Assembly (NCBI GenBank): GCA_003640385.1
Contig: RCAB01000101.1
Coordinates: 62,001-126,000 of the forward strand
Reading direction: 5' to 3'
DNA: 64,000 nucleotides
DNA from: Setaria digitata
Taxonomy: Eukaryota > Nematoda > Chromadorea > Rhabditida > Setariidae
In this document: in pieces, positions 1-14,800 of the stretch
How positions within the stretch are numbered: the first letter of the stretch is position 1
Layout of the letters: each line of letters begins with the position of its first letter
Notes under the pieces: generated by a model
The model's input: only the letters and a program-made list of their open reading frames with translations
The model's database searches: none
Told to the model about the DNA's origin: nothing
Program-made: the position numbers and the translations under genes

Positions 1-771
1 AAAATAGTTTTTACAAAAAAAAAAAAAAAAAGAATCATTCTTGCCAAATTGTTCAGAAAACGCATAATAATGGTTTACCGCTTACAATATTGTCGTTCTC
101 CAATCTTTTATTTGGACCATAAAACTTGACAAACAACTTGATTATCATCATATCATATCATTATTAATCAGTTTTATTGCAGTTCTAAAATTTGTGTTGG
201 GACGAAAAATGATTAGTAAGATATCAATAATGAAAACTTTTATTGAATTTCTTCGATACTTTCATTGGGGAAATTATATTTCCGGTTGAATTTGGCATCA
301 TTTGAAATCAATATGTCCCAGAAAAATATTTTGGTTTTTTTTTTTTTTGGCTAATTTTACAAGTGCATACTTTGGACCGTTAATCAAAGCATTCTAAACT
401 TTCTCCTAAAGTGCTTTTCTCGCTGAGTTGATGTATTATTAAAAAGTAAAATTTAACTTAAAACTATTAAAGTCTTAAATTTATTCTAATTCAAATTTAA
501 TCTGAGAGTTTCGCTACTTTTCGTGCCTTATATTTTAGAGGAGATAAATCTTTTACTACACTATCAAATTAGTGCTATCATTTTCATTTTTTTGTTAATT
601 ATACGATTTGACAAAAGTGATGTTAAATTTGCGCTCTAAAAATGTTTAAACAATTGGTAATTTAATAAACAAATGAATTAAATTTTTAGGTTCTTAAGTT
701 TGTTACGCAAAATTCACATGAATACATTTCATTTAATTGGTAATTTAACAGACAGCTAAAGTGCTAATTAC

Positions 772-840
<69 letters not shown>

Positions 841-850
841 TAATAATAAA
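772..850. repeat. (TAA)n microsatellite
   Basis: Almost uninterrupted TAA trinucleotide repeat with a few TGA interruptions. Confidence 0.95.
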
Positions 851-3800
851 AGTGATTGCGCTATCTATTACTTTGATGCATTTCAGTTATTTGTTTCGGG
901 AATAAAACATACTGGTTGGTAAAAATTGCATTTATAATTGAAATAATTTCTTGAAAATTGAGGAAGTGTGGAAATTTGGTTATAAGTTTATGCAAAAATT
1001 GAATAAAAGAAGGAAAATAAAAAATATCTTCCACTAAATCATCTTTTGCCGCTCTTTGCTATTCCCATTTTGGGATTCGGCCCAGAATTCAGGGCAATTA
1101 ATTATCCCCGAATGAGTTGTTGAACCCATTTCATTTTTCCAACTTTCTGTTTGTTTCTCTTCTTCGTTTCACTTTTTAATCTAGCAAATGTTTGCTTTCA
1201 TGAGCAAAAACTAACTTCATTTTATATCATTCCTAGGCTTCATCTACTTTTTTTTTTTTTCCGATTACAAAATCAATTTGATTTAAATTGTTTTAGCTTA
1301 ATTTTATATTTCCCCTTTTTGCTTATACAACTTTAGCATTCATGTTTCAATTAAGCTAACTTTAAGTAACTCTTACTTTTTTCTTTTCTTATTAGATCCT
1401 ACTATGACTGTTAATAACAATAATTGTGTTAATTATTGGCTGTCATGAATAATTATTCCATTCATTTTTGCATTCTACCTCTTTACTTCTCTTACAAAGA
1501 AGATAAATTAATGAAAATAAGCCATGATCTTCGCACCGAAAAAAAAAAAAAAAGGAAAAGAAGAAGAAAACTGCAGAAAAATATTTCGCTTCAACTACTA
1601 CGGATGCAGTAACTTTTGACAGAACGAATACGGTAGCAGATACTGTATCGACTATTTGGCAAGCTTTAGTGCGAATGGATACCATTACCAATAAGTAATT
1701 GCAGCAGTTAGATTATGCTCCATTTTTCCTGAAAATATCGAGAAGTAAAGGTAACAAGTCCGGAAAAAAGCAAATGTCGTGAACAGCGGAAGATAAGTAG
1801 GTAGGCCTAATTTATCTTACCATCTCGACAAAATTCAGAGATAAACTGTTGTTTGCAAACGAATACACCAATTAATTAAAGCACATTTTATCGCTGATAA
1901 GTTCTAGTGAAAGTTTAGTTCTGTATTTTGAGAAATTTCCGATCTGAGCATGCTGATTAACACATTACCATTTCATTAGTTAAGACAAAACATAACTGTC
2001 AATATTAATTACATTTTAATTATTATTACTTCATGCGAAAAAAGAAGTCTGTCAATAAAGTGGGCAATTTTATCATATTTGCATCTGCAAAAATCATAAA
2101 TTCCTATCTCCTTCTCTTTCATCTTTCCACCTCAGAAAGTTACATCAGAACTGATTAATTAATCAATTAATTAAACATACAGATGTACAGAATGATGTAC
2201 AGAAGTACATATGCAGGCATACGTATACAGAAGCTACATGTACGCAAACACACTTATGCAGGTAAAATTAATCTTCATTAGTTTTCATCGAATATCGTTC
2301 CAATCCTTCTCAATCTTTTTCTTTTTGATTACAGTTAAATTGATATCGGTACATATAAATTTAATTCATTTATTTTCTTTCTGTCCTTTTTTTTTTTGAA
2401 GGTAGGAGTGAGGAGGAACGAGGGAAGAAAAGTCTTTCCTAACAGTTATGATGTTGTAACGAAGTTATTTAGAGATGAGGCCATTTCAAAAAATTTACTC
2501 TCGAATTGATTGCTGATAATTGATAATTTTAGCAAAGAGAATTATTAAATTTGGTCAAATTTTCATCAAGCATTTTAACAATAACCTGTGAGTAAGCTTA
2601 ACTAATTAAACTTGCTGAGCATGAAATTTTAGTTTCCGTTATCTTTTCTTGGCTTCTATTTTACACTTAAGAAGGATCAATTATGAAATGCTAAAAATTA
2701 CGATTGACATTTGCGCCTAGCACATTAATGCTTTGTATTTTCCTCTTCATCAAATAATTTTTCGTCGTCGGTATTTTTCCTCGTCTATAAAAAAATTTTA
2801 AAAATATTCCTTTATTGATTTTGAATATTTTCAAACCCAAAAATAATAATGTATTTAGTATATAATCTTTGATTCGCTACCTATATTATATATATTTTTT
2901 TCTTCCCAATTAATTTTGGTTTAACAATAACTAAACAATTAAATAATGAAAAAAATTTAGACTAAAATCAAGTAAGCAAATAGCATTAATAATTAGTAAT
3001 AATTTGCAAAAATCCACTATTAAAAAAATTTACTGTCACAGAATTGAAAGTGATAAACTTAATGAGAGCTATTTAATTGAAATTGTTAAGTTCTTTCTTT
3101 TTTTTTTTAAATGCAAACTACTAGCAACCAAACATAACTCATTTGGAATGAAATTGTCTGTTTGCAATGAGCCACAAAGTACATGACATTTTTAAGCATC
3201 TTTCGACTCCTTTTTTATAAATAAATTTTCAGATTTTACACTTCCGTGTACTTTAAAACACAGTTAAATAATTTCCGCAGCAATTATTTTGGCTAATATT
3301 TTTATTTGTTTGTTTTAATTATACTTCCCTTTTACATACCATAAATAGTCTTCTTGCTTTCCTGTCAAAATATTCGATAGCAATTAATTAAAGATTATTT
3401 GAAAAAAAAAAAAAAAAAAACGACACTCTTTAAGTTAATTTCTCGTCACTTTGTATTAATTGAATTTTCTATTACATATATAAATAATATTCTCGCTTCC
3501 CAAGAGTATAAATGAAAAATTATTATGCAGTGAATTGTAAAGTTTTCGAATTCTCATCTAAAATCTCTTTGCATGCTAAAAATAATTAGCTTCTTTATGA
3601 TATTCATCTATAGTCATATGATTTATCATAATAATTTATCCAACGAAATTTTTCCATTAATTTTGCAATAAAACTTTTCCTCACTAAATTTGTTGAAAAA
3701 AATTGGAAATTTAAAAAAGAAAAGGAAAAAGAAAAAAGAGAAATAACAAGGAATAAGTTTTTACCGCATAAATCAGCCACAGTGATTCCCAGATGGATTC

Positions 3801-6800
3801 CACGTCAATCACGTCTTTCCACATTGTTGCATTTCAAACTTTTTGACATTACTGAACGATTAACTATTTGTCAATAAAAATGCAAAAAAAAAAAAAAAAA
3901 AGCAAAGCAAAATAAAGAAAAATGAAATGATCGAAAAACTTACCGATAACAAAAAAAAGAAAATCTAAATTTTACAAAAGAAAACATGCTCATTTCTTTT
4001 GTAAATTAGCAAATATTTTTTAAAAGATATATCACATTTTGTTTTCTTTTGAATCTTTTTTATTTTTGTTTTTGTTTCCAAGTTAGTAAATATTTGTGTT
4101 TGTATAAGCGAAGAATTATACGGACTACAAATTTTGGAATGACATAAAATTTAATAATTTAGAAGATAGTTTCTTGTCTGAAATTTGATATCGATGTTTG
4201 GAAGAGTGTAACGATAAAAACAACAAATATAACAGCTTATTTATAACTGCTCATTTTCTTCAACAACTATGTTCATAATTATCTAATTGTTTTAACCATC
4301 CATCATTTGGGCTATTTTTAATCATCATTTTATTTTTGATAATTTACACTATCAATCATGTGCAATTTGCAAAATCAGGAAAAATTTTAGAAATGATTTC
4401 AATAATTTTTTTTCTCTGCATTAAATTTTTATTGATTTTTTTAATAAAATAAAATTTAATAATTTAGGAGGTAGTTTTTGTCATCATCAGTGATCAGCGC
4501 AAAATGAACGATAATACTAACCAGATTGCTAATTGCATTTTAATTAAGAATGTCAATGGCTTCTAGCTTTTTGTCGAAAGTCTAAAGAGGTAATGTTACT
4601 GATGTATAGGTTGATGTGCCGGAAGATTTCCTGTCGTAATGAAAAATTGAACCAATAGATAGAACCAGTAATTATGTCATTAACAATTTCTAAATGATGA
4701 TAACTGTCATTTTTTTACTCAAAAACAAATTTTAAACTGAAAATTTCTTTTCGAATCAGAAATATGAATGCTAAAATGTGCTATAATTACTGGATATTAA
4801 TAATTGAATTAATTATGTTTCAAAAATTATGAAACATTAACGATTTTCAATTTCTTATTTAAAAAAAGCAAGAAAAAAAAAATAGATAAATTAATAACAA
4901 AATGCTTTATGATGGTGTTAGAGTATTTTAGTTCCTATTAGTTCCAAACATGTTTTATTATTAATAAAGTTGTTTACAACGTGGAAAGATAATTAGTTAC
5001 TGTTATATTATCTTTAGATACAATCTTTTTAGGTTCATTTATTGTTTAATGCGTTTTTTTTCTTATATTAAATTTCTGCATTTGCGCAGTTTATTTTAGA
5101 CTAAAAAAGCAAATTTTGGTCAAAAAATAAAAACAAATTCACAAAAAGTTGTTTTTTAGTTAAATTTAAAATGATTCATTCCACAGTGATAATTTCACAA
5201 TGTCACTTTAGCTAAAAATTATTTGCAAAATTGAAATGCAGATTAAGTGAAGAATACGAGTGGCATGAAATGTTTAGCAATTCGAAGTTGATCAAACTGA
5301 TCAATCGACAGTAATACCGGAATTGACCTCATATGCAGTATAAATTAATGGAAAATTCAAAATCGATCAGTTTACCTTCGTTCAGCAATTGAACTGAATA
5401 AACAAGATGGGGAAAAAAAGTTCATTACAGAAATATTCATTAACTAATTGATAACTGTTAAATTTATCACTGTTCAACATTGTGTTATTATTCTAAGTTC
5501 AGATTCTCGATATGAGGCATCTCGAGAATTCGCTTCTATATGACGATGTATGAGAAATATTTTGAGACTTGAACAATTAAAAAGTACAATGAAAGTTCAG
5601 AAAATTGAATTTAACACAAAAATTTGATAGTTTACAGCTACGATAGCTTTATGAATCCTGACAAAACTATTAATCATATCTCAAGAATGCACACTCAGCA
5701 AAAAGATAACACTTGCTGGAAAATGTCATGTCTTCAATCAATACTGATCAGCAAAAAAGTGCATTTCTCGATTAGAATACTTAACATTGTTATCATTAAT
5801 CACTTGATCATTCAACGTGACCCTTTTTTTTTTTTGTTGAGAAAAATTCGTTGCAAAAGCTCGTTGAAAAAGAAGGACAGAACCGTACGAATGGAAGAAA
5901 AAATTACTTATTTCTTTCTTATTTGGACAAATGTTTATTCTATTGTTTCATTTCATATTTTCAATGACAAAGAGCAAAATTGGAATTTTAATTTAAGGTT
6001 GTAAAATAAATTAGGATCTAACTTCAAATATTAAAGGAATTTTGAAATTTAATGAGAAATTTGTTGCTTACTTTTCAACTGACTATAAATTAGTCATGAG
6101 CTGCGATTTTTTATTCTTATTTTTATTTTTTGTTTTAATTCTAATTGTGAAATGTAAATCAGATGTAGAATCTCCGATTATATTAATTAAAAAGGCAAAA
6201 ATTTTTAATTGCAACAAGTTTCATTTCGAATTTGAAATGTTCCGACAGTGCTTTGAAGATGTCTTCGAGCTGCACTCACAAAATAAATTGATCAAAATTT
6301 CGAGAGAATTTTGAACAGATTTTCATAGATGTTTGTTCCATTCCAAAAAAAAAAAAAATTACTCTTTTTTTTTTCTTTTTGTTGAAAATGATTTTGATCC
6401 ATTTCAAAAACCATTTATCTAACCAAATAATCTTACAGTTTTTTTTTTTTAAATAATAAATTTTAAGAAACGACAACAAGCTCAGCTAGCTACCACTGTA
6501 ACATTTCTCTTTGAATTAACTTGTCTTTCACTCAGTCATTTGCAGTTTCCAAAGGTAGTAATCCTAGAAAAGCTATATTTTTCTACTAGACATATATTCT
6601 TCTTGCAGGCTGTAAATTTGTTTACGTGCAACTTTATCAGTATCGAAATTACTTTTGATCAAGTTGCTTATAAAGTCAAAAATTTAAATATATATAACAT
6701 ATAGTATTAATGTATTCTATGGCAACTTTGTGAGCTTTTCTCAGCGAGCGTAATCTAAAAATACTCTATGGACTACTAATTTTTCATTTTTTTTTTTCCT

Positions 6801-9800
6801 TCTAATGTTTAGGAATTGAAAAATAATTTACTTTATTTGGAAACGATTAAAATGTAATTGAGCTAGCAGTACTTACTGTTCATTGAGGCTTTCATGGATT
6901 TTTTTTTTCCAAGCTAACTAATTAGAAATGAAATTCTTTGCTTGAATATATTTTAACGCATTTCAGATTTTGCTCATTTCAGGATAGTTTGAATAGATTT
7001 TTTCACTTTTCGGTTTCAATGATTTTTTTTTTATCCCATATGATTGTATTATCATTTCATCACAATTAATTGCAATGAAAACAAGATATATTCATTGAAC
7101 AATTATTATCAGTTGCAATCATTACAAAAGTTACGTAACCATTTTATCAAAAAGATTTCATTCTTTTCTCATTTTTTCAACCACTTCTTAATTAATAACT
7201 ATCCAGTTTTCAACATCAAAGATTGCAGTTGCTCTGTGAAAAGTGAAAAAAAAAAAATTGCCATTGAGAAATTTTTTTTAAAGAAATGAAAAAGAGTGTC
7301 ATTTTTCTGAGGGAAAAGAAGAAGTGAAATGGGATAATTTGATACGGTGCGAATTTTCCCTCCTGATGCAGTACGGATTCAACTCTACTACTGATCCTTA
7401 ATCTGGATAAATTGGATAAATTCACTCTTTTTTTTCTAGCCTTTCACACAACAGATGTGCAACTTTTTCTTTCACCTTAGTACTGTAGAGATTCAAATTC
7501 ATCGATACAATATAACGTTGATTTTTGCTACCGTAATTATTTATTACGGTACATGCTGCAACTACAGTATGCAATAAAACGTTAATAATTGATTGCATGC
7601 TGAAATTTTTCGGCGAAATTTTCTTTGGTTATCTATTATTTATAAATGAATCTTTGCTATTGTTAAAAGAAAAAAAGAAAAACTAATCTATAGCTCTTTT
7701 CGATGACTCGTGTGTTTATCCAGTGAAATCAGTGATTTAATTCTCAGTGATAAGTGAGAGTTTTATGATGGAAACTTTTAAATTTTAATTTATACAACTG
7801 ACAGAATTACCATATAAAGATTACATAAAAGATAAAATAACATTAAATTATAATCTTTAAATTTGGACCAGTTTTTTTTTTTTTAAAGATTTTTAGATTA
7901 ATTCTATCTAAATTAAAATACACAGTTATTAATAAGATCTATGCTAATTATCTTTAGGTACCGTCTGAATAGATAATAGAAACTTTGCAAGTTACAGACA
8001 TTACAGCTTTAAAGCAAAAACGCTAAATAATTCAAGAAATTATTTTATTATAATAATATCACACTATCAAAAAATCACGAATTATAATTTAGCAAAAATG
8101 TGGCAAATTTTGGAAAGTGAATAATACGGAAAAAATTAGTAAAATATTTGCATTTTTAATACAATTATTATCAGCTTTTTATTTTTCCGCTATTTTTCGT
8201 AAAAAAAAAAAAAAGGAAAAAGGAAAAAGTTCATGCTTCTAAAAAGATTAATTTTGAGAGAGGCTATCTAGATACTAGCCCAATTAGGAATTGAAGCAAT
8301 AAATCTTGCTGCTTAATAGATCCACTCGTCACTATTATTAATGGAGTTTTGAGTGAATTAGACGAATTAAAATGAAATGATCAGTATAGAAATACAAAAG
8401 CAATAAATTAAGAAAATGCTTTCCTTTTTTCTTTTTTCTTTTTTTTCAATCATTTCAGTCCAGTAATAAATGAAAACTTCTTCCTAAATTGGAATATTTT
8501 TAAAAATTTTTCACCATGTGGTAGATTTCTTTCCGTTTCATGCAGTGTATTTTTCATTTAGTTATAGATTACATTTTAACATTTAAATGTCACGTCTAAT
8601 CCTTTCTTTTACAAATGACTTAAGTTTCATTTACTTTGCAAACATAACGGTTTGATGAAATTGTTGATTATTTAAACGTGAAAAAAAGTATAACTAAAAC
8701 TGAAAAAAATAATTCTAAAATTGTGTCTGAAATTGAGAAATAATTATCAATCTAAGCTTGTTAATTAATTCTTCTCCTCAGATAAACTCAATTGCCTCAG
8801 TACAAACTGGATTTTCAGCAGACAGTTTAGTAGCAATGTTTGCAAACTTATAATTAATATCCACTAGTCCTTTCCTCAATACTAATTAAGTTCTATTAAT
8901 TTTTGTTCAATTACAGCTGACTAACACAAAATAACACAATCTAAAAAATTCAAGAAAAAATTTTTTCGTTAAACTATTTCAGTGTTTAAATTTGTTGTAT
9001 GCTTGTTTTTCCTGTCTTTTTATTAAACAGATTTAAAATTTTTGAGGAATTTCCAATTGAAGTTAGTAATTAAATTTTTTTAACTTTTAGAAAGATGATT
9101 TTAATTAAGTTAAAACATTAACGTGGGATAACTGATAAACTTTTTTTATCCTTGAAAATTGCCCAGGAATGAATATGCCTAGTCTGTGATATTGGAGCAG
9201 CGTTTCTGAGTTTATTCTAAGTATAATATTTTCTTGGAAAAAAAAAAGTTTTATTTAGGCGTGTCTGAATGCTCAATCAATGAATCATTTAGTAAAGCAA
9301 ATTAGACTGAGTGAATAATTAAAAATTAATCGGAAATCATACTTGCCTGCTCATTTATTTGAATTTACTTAATTGCATCGTTTATGGCACGAAAATGTGA
9401 ACCTTTAATTGAATTTTTGATGGAACTTGAAACTGCAATAGTCCAGTTTTATATTACCAAGTTATCATCATTTAGCATGTTTAGCTTTATGTCAACTTGA
9501 CCTTGGAATTGACCTTGTAGTTAATAGGTGATCAATCAGTATTAAAGGACGATTTGACTAAATGGATAAAATTTGGTGCAATCATTATTATTGGAATTAA
9601 TAGTCTTCCAATTAGTTATCAATAACAGGTAAGCAGCTTTTAGGATATTTAAATTGTGCCAAGGCATTGCTCCTAATTTATTCAAACAAACACTTTGGAC
9701 TGAATAACTGTTAAATAGATTAATTTGAATTGCACATTTTTCTAGAAAACTCATTAATTTAATTTTTGTTTGCTAGCAAACTTGATAGTTTTGATAATGT

Positions 9801-12284
9801 TCCTTTTGCTATCGAACAATAATTGGCAAAAAAAATTAAGGAGAATGATAATTATAAAAGCGATAATTTCAATAGGATAAACTGTTTGCTATAAGAGCAA
9901 ATCTTAATTAAAATTAGCATTTTTGTACAGAAAATTTCGAGACTAATGGTCAAATTAATTGGAATTTATCAAATATATCGTCACACTCTCAGAAATTTCT
10001 TTTCTTTTTTTTAGCTTATTTATGACTTCCAAACAAAAATTTACAAAGAATTCTAACTGACAAGTTCATTTGTAAATGCTGAAAAGTGTTCTTCTGGACT
10101 GATAGATTCTACTTGGAAACTTTGATCAAAAAAAAAAGGAAAAAAAAAAAAAAACCACAAATCTAGATCCGTGGGTCGTTGCAATTATTTTTAGATAAAA
10201 TCATTGGTTTCTCCCGGTGGCTTCGCTTCTTCTAATTTTATTGTTGAACAATTTTTTTATTAGTAACCATTGCTAAACGAAAAAAGCTTTTAGTCAGATT
10301 CAGATTTTTCGACTTGATAATTTTTTTTTTTGACCTAATTATTTGCTAATGTAAATTTCTCCTAGAATTATTTATTATCCGTTCTCAATGAAAATAAATT
10401 AATTTATCTATTTTAAAATGGTTGCTAATTTCCAGTAATGCTATGGGAGGCATTTTTCTAAAGCTCAGTGTTTTTTGCTTTCAATTTAATTTCTTTCAGT
10501 AATTACATTTTGTAAGCCTTTTTCACTGAATTTGATGATGATTTGAAGATCATTTGTTTTGTTTTTTTCCTTTCCTTTTCTTTTTAATTTCTTATAAAAA
10601 GTTTTATTGGCTCTTTTAGGAGAAAGCATCGAAAGAGATGTGCTTTAATTATGGAGTGTAGTTAAAGAGATAATTTCTTCATTAATCACTGATAACAGTA
10701 TTATTTAACAATTTTACTACGGTGTTACTTTCCCTAAGAAATAGTACTTCTGAAAGATGGATATTTATTGAAATTAGTTCAGTGCTGAAAATTAGTAGAA
10801 CTTGCCACCTGTCTGCATGAAATTTAGGGAAAAAAAATCTTCAGATTCACTTGTTAATGTACTCTCTTATCATCATGATATCATATCATAACTCATCAAC
10901 CATATGCTTCATAGTTTTGATGTACGATAGTCAAAGCTTAAAAAAGCTAGCCTTTGAATTAATGCAAAAGCTTTTAAAGAGGATAAGCTAACAGTTTTTC
11001 TAAAATAATTCAAAATAAGTCATAAAAGTAAAGAGATAAAAGAAAAGCTTTTACCGTTTCCTTCAGTCTTTCATTAAAAAAAAAACTTTTGCAGTGTATA
11101 TTATTGAAGCAATAACATAAACTATTTTTAATGTTTGCACAATTTTCTTTTGTTTTCAAAATGGCAACTGAGAAAAATTTCAAATACGCAGAAATGAGGA
11201 AAGAGCAGAAGTGAATAATGGATGGTTATAATAAATTAGATAAAAATAATTAAACAACTATGACTTACTGTTTTTTTTTTTTTTTCTTAGGGAAGAAAAA
11301 CTTGCAACATTTCCCTTTATATTACTTGCATTTTGCATTTTTTTTTTTTTTTTTTTTTTTTACTAGTCTTTCATTTCTGCAAGTACCAAATTTATTTTAT
11401 ACATTGAGTTTATTTACTACGGCCATTAAAGTTTTGATAAATGTATAGTTTATGTGAAAAACTATAACTGTAAACATGAATATAAATATAAAATGAAAGC
11501 AATGTAATTTCCGCAAATGATGATAATGAATATCGAAAAACTGAGAACAATTAATTAGGACGAAATCAATTAATCAAAGCATTAATTAAATCAACAAATG
11601 ACAGTGCTGTTACGTAAAATAGCGCTTTATACAAAAATTGCTGCACGATTCAATTTTCAATATTTATAATTTCCTAAAATTGAATGGAAAATTTTGAAAT
11701 AGAAATTATCTGAGAAGCAATAATCATTCAAATTATTATCTTTTATAATATTCCGACACTTTTGCTGCTTGATATTTTGAACAGTGAAAAGAATCACTAT
11801 CATAGAAAATATGTACAGTTGTCATTACTTTGTTCAATTCCCATTTCTCCTTAGCTCATAGATATTTCTGTAGATAGCATAGTCTGAAAAAAAAAAAAAA
11901 AAAAATTTTAAGATCGTTTATCATCAAAATGTTCCGATACTTTTTTCCGGCACCGTTTTCAGGACTAAAAATAAAATTAATCGCTATCATGGGAACTAGT
12001 CGTGTTACGTTATCAAACTTATCATTTGAAGATGGGATAATAAAAGTAAAAGATGAAAATTTTTCAAATATTTCATCATACTAATAAAAGCTATTGCGGT
12101 TTAAGTCTAGCTTCTCATCAAAAATTGTGACATTTTCGTGAATTTCCAATTTCATCCCACATTAACTACGCATAATGTTAAAATTAACCTCTCAAAAATA
12201 TCTAAGTTAGCCTCAAAAAAAAAAAAAGTTATAATGTTAGATTAATCTTAAACAGTTTTCAGTGAAAATTATCAGCAAAAAGTA

Positions 12285-12364
12285 TCAATTTAATGAAAGC
12301 ACCAATTTAATGGGAAGTAACAATTTAATGAAAGCATCAATTTAATGAAAATATTGACTTAATG
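12285..12364. repeat. Short tandem repeat, ~17-bp unit
   Basis: About five imperfect copies of a unit containing CAATTTAATGAAAGCA. The last copies are degenerate. Confidence 0.8.
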
Positions 12365-12408
12365 ATTATTAGTGTAATTATTAGTCTTTTCATTCTATCT
12401 CCCCTTTT

Positions 12409-12411
<3 letters not shown>

Positions 12412-12444
<33 letters not shown>
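12412..12444. repeat. (CT)n microsatellite
   Basis: Pure CT dinucleotide run within a longer pyrimidine-rich stretch. Shorter CT-rich tracts recur near 12.6 and 12.7 kb. Confidence 0.95.
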
Positions 12445-12449
<5 letters not shown>

Positions 12450-14599
12450 TTCTTCCCCTCTTTTTTTTTTTTTTTTGTTTCATTTAAAGATGAAATGAAA
12501 TACATTCCATTAAAACATATCCTATAACAATGTAAAAGTTTTTTCTTTTATTTCTAACTTTTTGCCTATAGATTAACTTCCTCTAACCATTATAAGCTTT
12601 CTCTCTCCCTCTCTCTTTTCATTTTTTCTTTTTCCCTCATTTCATTTCATACCAAATTTACGTTCATTACATTGAAATCCAGTCGACCGTTATATTTTTC
12701 TTTCCTTTTCTTCCTTCTTCTCCTTTCCCTCTCTCTCTCTCTTTCAAAGAAAAAAAGATTTTTTTTTTCAAATGAATTTTATTAATTGCTTCATTTTTTT
12801 TTCTGCCTTCTATTCTTTAGTTATAACCAGAAGATATCATCATTTCAAAGAGATATTTTCAATTGTCTTTATATAGAAACTATCTCTTTTCCTAAATGCT
12901 AACATTTTGGTTGGTCATTTAAAAAATTTTCCATTTTATGAGTGATATTTCAATTTTAATAAAATTTAAAACTATCATGATAAATCGCAGTTTTTACGTC
13001 AATAGTTGAAGCACGCATATGTTTGCATTTATTCATCTCACTCTTTAATAATTAACTGCACTCATATACGATAATTTTACTTAATTTTTTTTTCATTAAT
13101 TTTTTATTCCATTTACAAATATTTGATCAGTTATTCTTATTGTTGCGTTTACAAAATTTGTTAGGTAGATTGTAATATCAGCTGATTCGATTTACCTGAT
13201 TTACCTGATCATTACTTGATCCGGAACAATTAGGATATTAAGGAGCCAATTCTAGTATTCTTCCCCCTAAAATAGTATTGTAACCAATTGCTATACCGTA
13301 TTCATTATCCGCTTCTGAGAGTAATAACTTTTACCGGAGTATATAACAGTACCATAGTAAAGACATAGATGATACTGTATTTATGATAAAACTGATAACT
13401 GTACAATAGTACTCAAATAATGGATATTACTTGATTAATTTAAGACTGATCTTGACCGAATTTAATTCTATTCTAGCTTAGCCTAATTAATGTTTAAAAT
13501 ATCTCTCCTCATCTAACTTATTCTAAATCCTAGTTCCTTCTTTACTCTCACAATAACATATTAAAGTCAAACAACAGTGATAAATTTAAGCAAACGGCAA
13601 AATGTTCTATCATTCTCAAATCAACTGTTAAAAGTTAACGAACAAATTAGGATATGCATACACGTAGAAATGTACATAAGCCTCTAAATTATCCACGCAT
13701 TATCACTTAAATAATTTTTTTTTTTTTTTAAATAAGACGATAAATTTGATTACTTTCATGCGTCGAATTTGACAACATTTGTGATAAGTTAATTAATTAA
13801 TCAACTGGGTAATTAAAGTAAAGTAAGCAATGATATGGAGGGGGGAAGGGGTGGAAAAAAAAAATAGGAAGTGCACAACATTCGTTTAAATTCATATTCA
13901 CTCTGTTGAAGCACAACTGTTCTAAGCCTTTGGAGAAATGAAAAGAAAAAAAAAAAAAGAAAACGAAATAAAAAAAAATCAATTTATTTAAATTTCTGCA
14001 CTTAACAATTCAAAAAATTTGTTTTCATGTTATTTGATCAAGTTTCAATTTTATTTTTCTCTTCTCATCTTACATCCACTTCCTTTGTTCTCTGTTCTTC
14101 TTTTTTTTTTTTTTTAATTCAGTTTTTTTTTTTTTACCAATCTGTTTTTATCGAAAAAAAAAAAGTCAACGTGAAGGTATCAACACCATCAGATATGTAA
14201 AAGGCAATACTGTGGCAATTTCTGTTCCACAACAAATTCTGAATGAATAATGTTATTGAGAAGTAAGGCCGAGCTGGCACTGGCCTAAGTGCCCGTCCCC
14301 GAAATTTCAGGAAAATACCGCTGAATAGACATTCGGAACAGGAAAGACTAGAACCCGGAAGTAAGTGGTAGGCTACAGAATTAGAATGAAACATTTAGCT
14401 ACTTCTATTTGTTGCAGACCATTCGAAAGATCATTTTGATGATATTAGTTATTTAGCTAATTAACAAATGTCATTGTTAATTGAACTGATATGGTCGAAA
14501 TTTCAGCATAAAAAGGAATGAAACAAAATGGATAACAAAAAAATTTGGCAAAAATTTTTAACTAATTTTCAATAATATTTGAAAAAATAAGAAACTAAA

Positions 14600-14800
14600 A
14601 GAAAAAGAAAAAAAAAACTAGAAACAAGGCAAAGCAAAGGCTAATTCATACGAAAGTAGTTAAGTACTTAAAACAAATTTTATTGAATAGCATATTTGGA
14701 NAGAAAAAGAAAAAAAAACTAGAAACAAGGCAAAGCAAAGGCTAATTCATACGAAAGTAGTTAAGTACTTAAAACAAATTTTATTGAATAGCATATTTGG
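14600..14800. other. Single-N assembly join with duplicated flank
   Basis: An N at 14701 separates two nearly identical ~100-bp segments (14600-14700 and 14702-14800) that differ only in the length of an A run. A perfect overlap left unmerged around a one-base gap is best explained as an assembly artefact, so the true locus probably has one copy. Confidence 0.8.

Noticed and set aside
5624..6004. 126-codon plus-strand frame
   Set aside because: It starts at TTG, contains poly-Phe from a T run, has no family resemblance and no splice context. It is expected by chance in AT-rich DNA.
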